Below are positions 33,747 to 42,537 of a stretch of DNA of 64,000 bases, piece by piece. This stretch comes from Actinoplanes sp. DH11 (lineage in GTDB: Bacteria; Actinomycetota; Actinomycetes; Mycobacteriales; Micromonosporaceae), in NCBI RefSeq assembly GCF_020873875.1, contig NZ_JAHWGU010000016.1:143730-207729 (forward strand), written 5' to 3'. The notes below the pieces were generated by a model, which was given only the letters and a program-made list of their open reading frames with translations, was not told the DNA's origin and did no database searches. Both the position numbers and the translations under genes were made by a program. Every line of letters starts with the position of its first letter. Position 1 is the stretch's first letter.

Positions 33747-34040
33747 ATGTACGGATATGTCAACACCATGAAGGCGAAACCCGGCCACCGCGACGAAGTG
33801 GTGTCGATCCTGGTGAGCGGGGCGGACGGGTTGCGTGCGGCGGGGTGCCGGCTCTACGCGGTGGGCGTCTCGGACCAGGACGAGCAGACGATCCTGGTGA
33901 GCGAACTGTGGGAGAGCAAAGAACACCACGACGTGTCGCTGCGCCTGCCCGAGACGCGCGCCGCCATCGCTGCCGCCATGCCGATGCTGACCGGCGAGTT
34001 CGACAGCAAAGAGGCCACCATCGTGGGCGGCCTCTTGTAG
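33747..34040 (+). CDS. Antibiotic biosynthesis monooxygenase-like protein
   Basis: A 97-residue protein with the ABM dimeric alpha-beta barrel (MYGYVNTMKAKPGHRDEVVS, CRLYAVGVSDQDEQTILVSE, LWESKEHHDVSLRLPETRAA). GAGGAG lies 7 bases before the ATG at 33747; an earlier in-frame ATG at 33732 overlaps that site and is less likely. Family members oxidise aromatic compounds or handle haem; the role here is unknown. Confidence 0.8.
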   Translation: MYGYVNTMKAKPGHRDEVVSILVSGADGLRAAGCRLYAVGVSDQDEQTILVSELWESKEHHDVSLRLPETRAAIAAAMPMLTGEFDSKEATIVGGLL

Positions 34041-34078
34041 CCCGCCTTGTGGTTGCCCGCAGGCGATGGGGGCGGTCG

Positions 34079-34280
34079 GTGACAGCTGGGTGGTGGGCTG
34101 TCGTTGGTGGTTGGTTGGGGGTGGTTGGTGACGGCCGTGGGTGACAGCTGGGTGGTGGGCTGTCGTTGGTGGTTGGTTGGGGGTGGTTGGTGACGGCCGT
34201 GGGTGACAGCTGGGTGGTGGGCTGTCGTTGGTGGCTGTTCCGGAGGTGTCGGCGACGACCGTGGGTGACAGCCGGGCTCT
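34079..34280. repeat. 62-bp tandem repeat, about 3.2 copies
   Basis: GTGACAGCTGGGTGGTGGGC recurs at 34079, 34141 and 34203, exactly 62 bp apart, and a decayed copy begins at 34265. The first two units are almost identical; the third diverges in its second half. The G/T-rich strand (GTTGGTGGTTGGTTGGGGG) could form G-quadruplexes. Confidence 0.85.
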
Positions 34281-34380
34281 GATCGATGACAGCAACGCGG
34301 ATGGGCCACTCGGCGGACCGGCCGCTGGGGATCGGTCAGCTTGAGCGGGATGGCTGGCTTGAGCGGACCGTCAGCGGGCA

Positions 34381-34470
34381 GATCCGCCTGCTGACGTAGA
34401 TCCGCCTGCTGACGCAGGTCCGCCCGCTGACGCAGGTCCGCCCGCTGACGCAGGTCCGCCCGCTGACGCG
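34381..34470. repeat. 18-bp tandem repeat, five copies
   Basis: Units GATCCGCCTGCTGACGTA/CA and then GGTCCGCCCGCTGACGCA (twice) and a last with CG, at 34381, 34399, 34417, 34435 and 34453. They lie outside any likely gene, just beyond the desaturase stop. Confidence 0.85.
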
Positions 34471-34521
34471 GACCGGCCCGCCGTCGCCGGGGGTGGTCGG
34501 CGACGGCGGGCGCGGGGTGAG

Positions 34522-35706
34522 TCAGACCGTGGCGGGTTCGGCGGCCGGGTGGCGCGGGGGGATGGAGTGGTCGATCTCCTTGGGCTTCTCGCGGTTGGGG
34601 AGGGCGAGGCGGAAGACCTTGGCCCAGGCCGACGCCACCTGGACGACGAGGGGGCCGGTGACGTAGTTGAGCTCGTACTTCTCGAAGAGGGCCTTGATCT
34701 TCGGCGCGATTTCGGCGTAGCGGCTGGCCGGCAGGTCGGGGAAGAGGTGGTGTTCGATCTGGTGGGACAGGTTGCCGGTCATGATGTGCATCAGCTTGCT
34801 GCCGGAGATGTTGGCCGAGCCGAGCATCTGGCGCAGGTACCACTCGCCGCGCGTCTCGCCGGTGATGGAGGTGCGTTCGAAGGTTTCGACGCCGCTCGGG
34901 AAGTGGCCGCACATGATGACCGAGTGGCTCCACAGGTTGCGGACCACGCTTGCCACCGCGTTGGCGCTCATCGTGCCGAAAAGGGCGCCGAGCGGGTTGC
35001 CGAAGGCGAGGCCGACCGGGACGGACAGCAGCGGGTGGACGACGTAGTCCTTCGCGACCTGGCGGCGGATCTTGCGGCCGACCTGGCGGAGGGCGGCGCG
35101 GAAGGCCGGGTTGGCGCGGCGCTTCTTGGTCTTGAGGTTGCGGCCCAGTTCGAGGTCGTACGCGGCGATGCCGTACTCGAAGAAGATGGCGTTGATGAAG
35201 TTGTAGAGCGGCTGGCCGAGGTGCGCGGGCACCCACTTCTGCTGCTCGTCGACGCGCATGATGCCGTAGCCGAGGTCGTTGTCCCGGCCGACCACGTTCG
35301 TGTACTTGTGGTGCAGCTCGTTGTGCGAGTGCTTCCACTGCTCGGCGGGGGAGGCCGAGTCCCACTCCCAGGTGGTCGAGTGGATCTTCGGGTCGCGCAT
35401 GAAGTCGTACTGGCCGTGCAGGATGTTGTGGCCGATCTCCATGTTCTCGAGGATCTTGGAGATGGAGAGGCCGGCGGTGCCGAGCAGCCAGGCCGGCGGG
35501 AAGAAGGAGAACAGCAGCACCGCGCGGCTGCCGAGTTCGAGACGGCGCTGCACGTTGATCATGCGGCGGATGTGCGCGGCATCTTTCTCGCCGCGCTTCT
35601 CGAGGACCTCGTCGCGGATCGCGTCCAGCTCGCGGCCGATCGCCTCGATGTCCTCGGGGGTGAGGTGGGCGATGGGGTTGACGTCCTTGCGCTGCAGAGT
35701 GGTCAC
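34522..35706 (-). CDS. Acyl-CoA/acyl-lipid desaturase (DesA3-like)
   Basis: A 394-residue membrane fatty-acid desaturase with all three histidine boxes: GHNILHGQYD (His93, His97), KHSHNELHHKYTN (His128, His132, His133) and NLSHQIEHHLFPDLP (His315, His319, His320). Hydrophobic segments lie at about 60-85 and 225-265. It introduces a cis double bond using O2 and electrons from the reductase coded directly upstream; the pair resembles Rv3229c/Rv3230c of Mycobacterium tuberculosis. GTG start at 35706 with GAGGAA 4 bases before. Probably adjusts membrane fluidity. Confidence 0.92.
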   Translation of the reverse strand: MTTLQRKDVNPIAHLTPEDIEAIGRELDAIRDEVLEKRGEKDAAHIRRMINVQRRLELGSRAVLLFSFFPPAWLLGTAGLSISKILENMEIGHNILHGQYDFMRDPKIHSTTWEWDSASPAEQWKHSHNELHHKYTNVVGRDNDLGYGIMRVDEQQKWVPAHLGQPLYNFINAIFFEYGIAAYDLELGRNLKTKKRRANPAFRAALRQVGRKIRRQVAKDYVVHPLLSVPVGLAFGNPLGALFGTMSANAVASVVRNLWSHSVIMCGHFPSGVETFERTSITGETRGEWYLRQMLGSANISGSKLMHIMTGNLSHQIEHHLFPDLPASRYAEIAPKIKALFEKYELNYVTGPLVVQVASAWAKVFRLALPNREKPKEIDHSIPPRHPAAEPATV

Positions 35707-35815
35707 GGTGTTCCTCAGTTCTTCGTCTGCGGGGAAAGGGGCGGAGTATCAGGCGACCCGGCGGCCGGCGGGACGGGCACCGGGCGGACCCGGCGGCCCG
35801 GCGGGGGCCGGCGGG

Positions 35816-36889
35816 TCAAGCGTCCAGGCGGCACGGCCCGGCGGAGGCCGAAATACACGTCTGGACCAGGACGGGCTCGTCGAGCTCGGTCGCGGTGGTG
35901 AGGGAGCCGTCGCGCATGTCGCGGACGATGCCCTCACGCATCGGGAGCACGCACTTGAAGCAGATGCCCATCCGGCAGCCGGACGGCATGAGCTGGCCGG
36001 CGGCCTCGCCGGCGTCCAGGATCGAGACACCGGCCGGCGCCTCGGCGACGGTTCCGGAGCGTTCGAAGGTGACCGTGCCCCCGTCGCCGGCCACCAGGAC
36101 GGTGGGGCGGAACCGCTCGACGTGCAGGCGCTCCCCGGCGCCCGCGTCGGCCCAGTGCTCGGCCAGGTCGTCGAGCATGTCGCCGGGCCCGCAGGCCCAG
36201 GTCTCCCGCTCGAACAGGTCGGGCACCAGGTCGGCCAGGTCGGCGGCCTTGATCCGGCCGTCGGCGCGGGTGTGCCGCTCGATCAGGCGGATCCGGCCCT
36301 GCGCGGCGAGGGCGCGCAGTTCCTGGCCGAAGACGACGTCCTCGGGGGTGCGTGCGGAGTGCACCACCACCGCGTCGGGCAACTCGTGCACCGCGCTGCG
36401 CAGCATGCCCATCACCGGGGTGATGCCGCTGCCGGCGGTCACGAACAGGGACTTGGCCGGCCGTCGCGCCGGCAGCAGGAACTCGCCGGCCGGCAGGTCC
36501 AGGTTGACGAGCATGCCGCGCTTGGCGTGCCGGTGCAGGTAGGCGCTGACCACGCCGTCCTCGACCGCGTTGACGGTCACCGTGAAGCGGCCGTCGGCGC
36601 GGCCGGGGGCGCTCGTCACCGAGTAGGCGCGCCACAGGCGGGTGCCGTCGACGTCCACGCCGAGTCGCACGTACTGCCCGGGCTGGTGCGGCTGCCAGTT
36701 CCGGCCGGGGCGCAGTTCGAGGGTGACGGCTTTCGCCGTCTCCGGACGGACGGACTCGATCCGGGCGCGCAGGACTTCGGGATTGCGCAGCGGGGCGATG
36801 ACGTCGAGGTAGTCGGCCGGCACCACCGGGGTGGTGAGCAGCTCGACGACACGCCATGCTCCGTTGCGCAAGTTCTGTGTTACTGGCAC
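35816..36889 (-). CDS. Desaturase-associated ferredoxin reductase (Rv3230c-like)
   Basis: A 357-residue three-domain flavoprotein. FAD domain about 40-145 (QPGQYVRLGVDVDGTRLWRAYSV), NAD(P) domain about 145-265 (LFVTAGSGITPVMGMLRSA, WACGPGDMLDDLAEHW), C-terminal plant-type 2Fe-2S ferredoxin with cysteines 305, 310, 313 and 345 (SGCRMGICFKCVLP). It passes electrons from NADPH to the desaturase, which follows on the same strand after 109 bp. Start GTG 36889 with only a weak ribosome binding site. Divergent from the PucR regulator. Confidence 0.92.
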   Translation of the reverse strand: MPVTQNLRNGAWRVVELLTTPVVPADYLDVIAPLRNPEVLRARIESVRPETAKAVTLELRPGRNWQPHQPGQYVRLGVDVDGTRLWRAYSVTSAPGRADGRFTVTVNAVEDGVVSAYLHRHAKRGMLVNLDLPAGEFLLPARRPAKSLFVTAGSGITPVMGMLRSAVHELPDAVVVHSARTPEDVVFGQELRALAAQGRIRLIERHTRADGRIKAADLADLVPDLFERETWACGPGDMLDDLAEHWADAGAGERLHVERFRPTVLVAGDGGTVTFERSGTVAEAPAGVSILDAGEAAGQLMPSGCRMGICFKCVLPMREGIVRDMRDGSLTTATELDEPVLVQTCISASAGPCRLDA

Positions 36890-37002
36890 GTCACCAAGCC
36901 TGCTACCTCAAGTCGGCGAAAGCATGACCAGGAGAAGTGAATCCGAGGCCGCATAATTGTTCGGCGGGGACAAGAATCGGTTCGAGAGTGAGGGAAGTTC
37001 GG

Positions 37003-38205
37003 GTGAAAGAGCCGCTACGTGATGTGCGGTCCTATCGTCTGCCCGAGGAGGTCGTCGCCCCGCTGCGGCAGGGGCTGCCCGAGGTGTCGACGCAGACCAT
37101 CGCCGCGATCACGATGGAGGTCCCGGCGTACGCGGAGGCGTTCGCCGGCGAACTGGGGCACAAGATCGAGCGGGCGGTGCAGGCCGCCCTCGGCACCTTC
37201 TTCAACCTGGTGTCCCGTCCGGGCGGGGATCCGGGGACGCCGTTGCAGGCGGCGCTGGACGGGGCGTACGCGCTGGGCCGGGGTGAAGCCCGCTCCGGCC
37301 GCAGCCTGGACGCGCTGCTCGCGGCCTACCGCGTGGGTGCTCGCGTGTCCTGGCGTGAGCTGGCCGCGATCAGTGTCGGCGCCGGGCAGCCGGCCGCCAC
37401 CATCGCGGACTTCGCCGAACTGGTCTTCGCCTACATCGACGAGCTCTCCGCGGCAAGTGTGGCCGGGCACGCCGACGAGCTGGCGGCCTCCGGGCGGATC
37501 CGGCAGCGGCACCTGCAGGAGCTGGCCCAGATGCTGATCGCCGGGGAACCGGCGCACGTCGTGCAGGCCGCTGCCGAGCAGGCCGAGTGGGTGGCGCCGC
37601 AGACGCTCACCGCGATTCTGCTGCCGGAACGTGCGGCGCGCTGGGTGATCGAGCTGCTGGACCCGCGGACGCTGCACCTGACCGACGCGGTGCCGGAGAT
37701 GCCGGGGATGACCGTGCTGCTGGTGCCGGACCCGCAGGGCACCTCGCGCCCGCACCTGATCCGGCTGCTGACCGGGCACAGCGCCACGGTCGGCCCGCCC
37801 CGGCCGTGGCTGGAGGCGCAGAGTTCGCTGAAGCGGGTGATCCGGGTGCACGAGTTGTGCCGGCCGTCCGGCGGTGGCGTGGTCGACACCGAGGAGCACC
37901 TGGCCGCCGTGGTGGTGACCGCGGATCCTAGCGCGCTCGCCGACCTGCGGGCCCATGCGCTGGCGCCGCTCGCCGACGAGCGGGGGGCGGCCGCGGCGAA
38001 ACTGATCGAGACGTTGCGGAGCTGGCTGCTGCATCAGGGCCGGCGGGAGGATGTGGCGGCCGAGTTGTTCGTGCACCCGCAGACGGTGCGGTACCGGATG
38101 GCGCGGCTGCGGGAGCTCTACGGCGACCGGCTGAAGGAACCGGAATGGGTGCTGGCCCTGACGATCGCGCTGGCGGTCCCCGAGCAGGCGGTCCCCGAGC
38201 AATGA
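37003..38205 (+). CDS. PucR/CdaR family regulator
   Basis: A 400-residue regulator with the C-terminal helix-turn-helix of the PucR/CdaR class (LRSWLLHQGRREDVAAELFV, HPQTVRYRMARLRELYG) and an N-terminal helical domain of unknown ligand. It is divergent from the reductase/desaturase pair and probably controls it in response to lipid or temperature signals. I chose GTG 37003 because AGGGAAG lies 5 bases upstream; in-frame GTG codons at 36937 and 36988 are alternatives. Confidence 0.85.
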   Translation: MKEPLRDVRSYRLPEEVVAPLRQGLPEVSTQTIAAITMEVPAYAEAFAGELGHKIERAVQAALGTFFNLVSRPGGDPGTPLQAALDGAYALGRGEARSGRSLDALLAAYRVGARVSWRELAAISVGAGQPAATIADFAELVFAYIDELSAASVAGHADELAASGRIRQRHLQELAQMLIAGEPAHVVQAAAEQAEWVAPQTLTAILLPERAARWVIELLDPRTLHLTDAVPEMPGMTVLLVPDPQGTSRPHLIRLLTGHSATVGPPRPWLEAQSSLKRVIRVHELCRPSGGGVVDTEEHLAAVVVTADPSALADLRAHALAPLADERGAAAAKLIETLRSWLLHQGRREDVAAELFVHPQTVRYRMARLRELYGDRLKEPEWVLALTIALAVPEQAVPEQ

Positions 38206-38277
38206 GGGGCCGATATACCAAAGTCACCGACTTCCGGCGGCTGCCCCCGGCCGGGCACCGGGCTTAGCGTCGACACC

Positions 38278-38961
38278 GTGACAGCACCGACCGTCCTCAC
38301 GCTCTCCCGCACCGACCGGGCCTGGATCACGGCCGGTCCCGCCGCGCTCGGGCTCGCCCTGGCCCTGCTGCTGCCACCGGCCGCGCGCCTGCTGCTCGAC
38401 CTGGGCACACCGCTGCCGTTCGGGTTCGTCGTCAAGGCCGTCGCGCGGGTCGACGTCGCGTGGGAGCTCGGGGTCCAGGCGGCCCTGCTGATCGCGGCCG
38501 GGTTGCTGACCAGCGCCGTGATCCTGCGGCAGGTCACCCGGGTCACGGTCGCCGGCGACGAGGTGGAGCTGCGGACCGGCGATGAGCGGCGCAGCATCCC
38601 GCGGGACGCGATCGGCGCGCTCTACCCGGAACGGGACGCGCTCGTCGTGCTGGACCACGACTCCCGGCAGATGTTCCACGGCGAGCCGGGGGCGAGCCGT
38701 GAGCGGCTGCGGGTGGCGTTCCGCGAGCACGGATACCCGTGGCACGACGCGGACCCGTTCGCCGGCCTGTACCACCGGTGGGCGCCGGAGACCGGCACGG
38801 TGCCGATCGAGGTGGAGGCGGTGCTGTCGGCGCGGGCGGTGGCGCTGCGCAAGAAGGCCGGCAAGGAGGCGGGCGAGCTGCGCGATTCACTGCAACGGCT
38901 GGGGTACGCGGTCCGCGACGAGGGCGGCCAGCAGTTCTGGCGTCCGCTGGTCCGGCAGTGA
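38278..38961 (+). CDS. YqeB-like membrane protein
   Basis: A 227-residue protein with two N-terminal helices (ITAGPAALGLALALLLPPA and WELGVQAALLIAAGLLTSAVIL) and a cytoplasmic domain (VTVAGDEVELRTGDERRSIPRDAIGALYPE, ADPFAGLYHRWAPETG). This is the pattern of the YqeB family, whose function is unknown. The GTGA at its end overlaps the start of a sensor kinase gene, which links it to the two-component system. Confidence 0.75.
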   Translation: MTAPTVLTLSRTDRAWITAGPAALGLALALLLPPAARLLLDLGTPLPFGFVVKAVARVDVAWELGVQAALLIAAGLLTSAVILRQVTRVTVAGDEVELRTGDERRSIPRDAIGALYPERDALVVLDHDSRQMFHGEPGASRERLRVAFREHGYPWHDADPFAGLYHRWAPETGTVPIEVEAVLSARAVALRKKAGKEAGELRDSLQRLGYAVRDEGGQQFWRPLVRQ

Positions 38962-40130
38962 CCGCACCGTCGGCCCCGGCCGGTCTCGCCGAGACGCGGG
39001 CCCGCGCGCTGGACGCCGCCGCGGTTCTGCTCTCCTGCTTCTGCGCGTTGATCCTCGCCGGTGCGAACGAGTCGTCCGGCCGGATCCACGGCGACGAGAC
39101 GTTCTGGGTCCTGCTGCTCGGGATCCTCGGCTCCGTCGCGCTCTGGTGGCGCCGCACCCACCCGATCGCCGTGCTGGTCGTCCTGACACCGATCGGCGCG
39201 ATCACCGACACGGCGGCGTACGCCGGAGTGGTCATCCTCCACACGCTCGTCGTCCAGCGGCGCACCCGGGCGGTCGTCGTGGTGACGGCGCTGAGCCTGC
39301 CCGCGGTGGTGCTGTACGCGGTGCGCCGCCCCGATCCCAGCCTCCCGCTCTACGGCGAACTGGTGATCACGGCGATGTTCCTGGCGCTGACGATCGCGAT
39401 CGGGGTGGCGGTGCGGAGCCGGCGTGACCTGATCGACTCGTTGCGGCAGCGCGCCGAGCAGGCCGAGGAACAGGCCCGGCTGCGAGCCGATCGGCTGCGC
39501 GCGCTGGAACGGGAACGGATCGCCCGGGAGATGCACGACGCCCTCGCGCACCGGATCTCGATGGTCAGCCTGCACGCGGGCGCCCTGCACATCCGGCCCG
39601 ACCTGAGCGCCGGCGAGGTGGCGAAGGCGGCGTCGACGATCCGGGACAGCGCCCACCAGGCCCTGGAGGATCTGCGCGAGATCCTCGGTGTGCTCCGCGC
39701 CGACCAGGGCGACGGCGGCCTGCGGCCACAACCTGACCTGCGCCATCTGGACGACCTGCTCACCGAGGCGCGGGCGGCGGGGGTACGGGTCGAAGCGACC
39801 GACCATCTGAACGGGACGCCCGTCTCGGCGTCGCTGGGCCGGACCGTCTACCGGCTGGTGCAGGAGGGACTCACCAACGCGGGCAAGCATGCGCCGGCGG
39901 TGCCCGTACACCTGCTTCTGGAACGCACCCCGGACGGTGAGCTGCATGTGCTGGTCTCGAACCGCCTGCCGGTCGCCGGGTCGGCGGGGGTCCCCGGCGC
40001 CGGTGCCGGGCTGGTCGGCCTGGCCGAGCGGGTCGCCTTGATCGGCGGGCGGCTGCGGCACGGTGTGCGGGCCGACCCGGATGCGGGCGCCCTCTTCGAT
40101 CTGGAAGCGTGGTTGCCGTGGCCGAACTGA
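38958..40130 (+). CDS. Sensor histidine kinase, NarL-type (HisKA_3)
   Basis: A 390-residue membrane kinase. Four to five helices in the first 155 residues, a coiled coil (DLIDSLRQRAEQAEEQARLR), the phosphoacceptor His193 in RERIAREMHDALAHRISMVS, and a C-terminal HATPase region (LVQEGLTNAGKHAPAVPVHL, then GAGLVGLAERVALIGG). It has little outside the membrane, so it probably senses the membrane itself, as DesK or LiaS types do. Starts with GTG inside the YqeB stop; overlaps the response regulator gene by 13 bp. Confidence 0.93.
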   Translation: MTAPSAPAGLAETRARALDAAAVLLSCFCALILAGANESSGRIHGDETFWVLLLGILGSVALWWRRTHPIAVLVVLTPIGAITDTAAYAGVVILHTLVVQRRTRAVVVVTALSLPAVVLYAVRRPDPSLPLYGELVITAMFLALTIAIGVAVRSRRDLIDSLRQRAEQAEEQARLRADRLRALERERIAREMHDALAHRISMVSLHAGALHIRPDLSAGEVAKAASTIRDSAHQALEDLREILGVLRADQGDGGLRPQPDLRHLDDLLTEARAAGVRVEATDHLNGTPVSASLGRTVYRLVQEGLTNAGKHAPAVPVHLLLERTPDGELHVLVSNRLPVAGSAGVPGAGAGLVGLAERVALIGGRLRHGVRADPDAGALFDLEAWLPWPN

Positions 40131-40777
40131 TCCGGGTGCTCATCGCCGACGACGACCCGCTGGTCCGGGTGGGCCTCTCGCTGGTGCTCGGCGCCGGGTC
40201 CGACCTCCAGGTGGTGGGGGAGGCCGGTGACGGCGCGGAGGCGGTCGAGGCGGCCCGGCGACTGAAGCCGGACGTGGTGCTGATGGACATCCGGATGCCC
40301 CGGATGGACGGTTTGGCCGCCACTGCGGAGCTGCGCCGGGACGGTCCGCGGCCGGCGATCGTGGTGCTGACGACGTTCGACACCGACGAGCACCTGCTCG
40401 GCGCGTTGCGGCTGGGTGCGAACGGCTTCCTGCTCAAGGACATCGCGCCGACCGAGATCCTGCAAGCGGTACGCCGGGCGTCGGCCGGCGAGTCGATCCT
40501 GGCGCCGTCGGTGGTGCCGAGGTTGATCGAGCACGCGGTGCAGGGCGGGGACGTCGCGCGCAGGACGGTGGCCGGTGACGCGCTGGGCGGTCTGACCGAG
40601 CGCGAGCGGGAGGTCGCCGAGGCGGTCGCGACCGGGGCCTCGAACGCGGAGATCGGCCGGGAGCTGCACATGAGCGTGCCGACGGTGAAGGCGTACGTGT
40701 CCCGGCTGCTGGAGAAACTGGGCTGCGCGAACCGGGTTCAGGTGGCGATCCTGGTGCACGAGTCCCGCCGAGGGTGA
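40118..40777 (+). CDS. LuxR/NarL family response regulator
   Basis: A 219-residue regulator: receiver domain with phosphoacceptor Asp57 (PDVVLMDIRMPRMDG) and the acid pair at 11-12, then the LuxR helix-turn-helix (LTEREREVAEAVATGASNAE, LHMSVPTVKAYVSRLLEKLG). It is the partner of the kinase in front. GTG 40118 is preferred over 40109 because it has better spacing to GGAAG. Target genes are unknown. Confidence 0.93.
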   Translation: MAELIRVLIADDDPLVRVGLSLVLGAGSDLQVVGEAGDGAEAVEAARRLKPDVVLMDIRMPRMDGLAATAELRRDGPRPAIVVLTTFDTDEHLLGALRLGANGFLLKDIAPTEILQAVRRASAGESILAPSVVPRLIEHAVQGGDVARRTVAGDALGGLTEREREVAEAVATGASNAEIGRELHMSVPTVKAYVSRLLEKLGCANRVQVAILVHESRRG

Positions 40778-40831
40778 GCGTCGTTACATCCATTGGCCTC
40801 TCCGCGTTGCTCCCGTTACGGTTGGCCACGG

Positions 40832-40862
40832 CGCAAAGCCCATCGGGCGAGTAGGTTTTGCG
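40832..40862 (+). promoter_or_regulatory. Small leader structure before metN
   Basis: CGCAAA (40832-40837) pairs with TTTGCG (40857-40862) around a nested GCCC-ATC-GGGC hairpin. It sits 34 bp before the metN start. I looked for SAM-riboswitch consensus blocks and did not find them, so this is only a possible structured leader. Confidence 0.3.
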
Positions 40863-40896
40863 ACGCTCGTCACATCGGCTGACCAGGGTGTTTCAC

Positions 40897-41868
40897 GTGA
40901 TCGAAATAAGCGGTCTGCGGAAGACGTACCGCTCACGCAAGCGCAGTGTGGTTGCCGTCGACGACGTCGACCTGTCCGTGGGGGAGGGTGAGGTCTACGG
41001 CGTCCTTGGGCGCAGCGGCGCCGGCAAGAGCACGCTGCTGCGGTGCGTCAACATGCTGGAACGGCCGGACGCCGGCACCGTCTCCGTCGGCGGCGTCGAG
41101 CTGACCGGGCTGCGCCGCAAACAGCTGCGGGTCGCCCGGCACGGCATCGGGATGATCCACCAGCACTTCGCGCTGCTGTCCTCGCGAACCGTGGCCGGCA
41201 ACGTCGCGTTCGCGCTGGAGGTCACCGGAGTGCCCCGCGGCGAGCGCCGGGCCCGGGTGGCGGAACTGCTCGAACTCGTCGGGCTGGGTGACCGCGCGGA
41301 CGCGTACCCCTCGCAGCTCTCCGGGGGCCAGAAGCAGCGGGTGGGCATCGCCCGCGCGCTCGCCGCCCGCCCCAAGGTCCTGCTCTCCGACGAGGCGACC
41401 TCCGCGCTCGACCCGGAGACGACCGAGTCGATCCTGCGGCTGCTGCTCGACCTCAACCGGCGGCTCGGCCTCACCATTCTGCTGATCACCCACGAGATGA
41501 CCGTGGTGAAGCGGATCTGCACCTCCGCCGCGGTGATGCGCGACGGCCGGTTCGTCGAGTCCGGGCGGGTCGCCGACCTGCTGCGCGGCGACTCCGAACT
41601 GGCCCGCGACCTGTTCCCGATCGACGCGCCGGTGTCGGTGCCCGGCGCCACCGTCCTGGACGTCACGGTCAGCGGCGAGGACGCGGACCGGCCGCTGCTG
41701 GCCGAACTGGCCCGGCGGTTCGACGTGGACGTCCGCATCCTCGGCGGTCACGTCGAAACCCTGGCCGCCACCCGGGCCGGCCGGTGGCGGATCGCGCTGC
41801 CGGACGACTCCGGTGAGGCCGCGGACTTCCTGCGCAAGACCGGCGCCCGGGTGGAGGTGGCATCGTGA
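40897..41868 (+). CDS. metN: Methionine ABC transporter ATP-binding protein
   Basis: A 323-residue ATPase: Walker A GRSGAGKST (38-46), signature LSGGQKQR (141-148), Walker B VLLSDEATSALDP and switch His in LLITHE. A C-terminal NIL domain (about 250-323), which binds methionine and shuts down the transporter, marks it as MetN. GTG 40897 follows AGGG by 8 bases. Its stop overlaps the permease start (GTGA), and metI and metQ follow. Imports D/L-methionine. Confidence 0.93.
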   Translation: MIEISGLRKTYRSRKRSVVAVDDVDLSVGEGEVYGVLGRSGAGKSTLLRCVNMLERPDAGTVSVGGVELTGLRRKQLRVARHGIGMIHQHFALLSSRTVAGNVAFALEVTGVPRGERRARVAELLELVGLGDRADAYPSQLSGGQKQRVGIARALAARPKVLLSDEATSALDPETTESILRLLLDLNRRLGLTILLITHEMTVVKRICTSAAVMRDGRFVESGRVADLLRGDSELARDLFPIDAPVSVPGATVLDVTVSGEDADRPLLAELARRFDVDVRILGGHVETLAATRAGRWRIALPDDSGEAADFLRKTGARVEVAS

Positions 41869-42521
41869 CCTGGTCCGAAGTCTTCGAACTGCTCGGCACC
41901 GGCCTGCAGGAGACCGCCTGGATGGTCGGCGTCGCCACGCTGCTCACCGCGATCGGCGGCCTGCTGATCGGCGTGCTGCTGGTGCTCACCGACAAAGGCG
42001 GGCTGCTCGCGGCACCGCCGGTCAACGCGGTCCTCGGCCTGATCGTCAACGTCGGCCGCTCACTGCCGTTCATCATCCTGCTGGTCGCGATCATCCCGTT
42101 CACCCGGGCCGTGGTCGGCACCACGATCGGCACCGACGCGGCGATCGTCCCGCTCACCGTCGGCGCCATCCCGTTCTTCGCCCGGATCGTCGAGGCCGCG
42201 CTGCGCGAGGTCCCCGCCGACGTGGTCGCCGCGTCCGTCGCGATGGGCGCCACCCGCCGGCAGATCGTCGGCAAGGTGCTGCTCCGCGAGGCGCTGCCCG
42301 CCCTGATCGCCGGCCTGACCATCACCGTGATCGCCCTCGTCGGGTACTCCGCGATGGCCGGCACGGTCGGCGGCGGCGGCCTCGGCGACCTCGCGATCCG
42401 GTACGGCTACCAGCGCTTCGAGACCGAAGTCATGATCGCGACCGTGGTGGCCCTGGTGGTCTTCGTCCAGCTCGTTCAGATGGTGGGCGACGTCCTCGTC
42501 CGCCGGCTCTCACACCGTTAG
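41865..42521 (+). CDS. metI: Methionine ABC transporter permease
   Basis: A 218-residue permease with five predicted helices. GRSLPFIILLVAIIPFTR is characteristic of MetI, and the coupling loop is seen at AASVAMGATRRQIVGKVLLR. Translationally coupled to metN; metQ follows after 16 bp. Confidence 0.93.
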   Translation: MTWSEVFELLGTGLQETAWMVGVATLLTAIGGLLIGVLLVLTDKGGLLAAPPVNAVLGLIVNVGRSLPFIILLVAIIPFTRAVVGTTIGTDAAIVPLTVGAIPFFARIVEAALREVPADVVAASVAMGATRRQIVGKVLLREALPALIAGLTITVIALVGYSAMAGTVGGGGLGDLAIRYGYQRFETEVMIATVVALVVFVQLVQMVGDVLVRRLSHR

Positions 42522-42537
42522 TTCAGAAAGGTTCCCC

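Larger units (their letters stand above)
34041..34521. other. Gene-free stretch holding two tandem-repeat arrays
   Basis: 481 bp between the 3' ends of two convergent genes. It holds a 62-bp array and an 18-bp array, described separately, with about 100 bp of unique sequence between them. I see no gene, tRNA or clear terminator. Confidence 0.7.

Noticed and set aside
40778..40896. SAM riboswitch before metN
   Set aside because: The gap has one small nested hairpin but none of the conserved S-box or SAM-IV sequence blocks that I could recognise. Recorded only as a possible leader structure.
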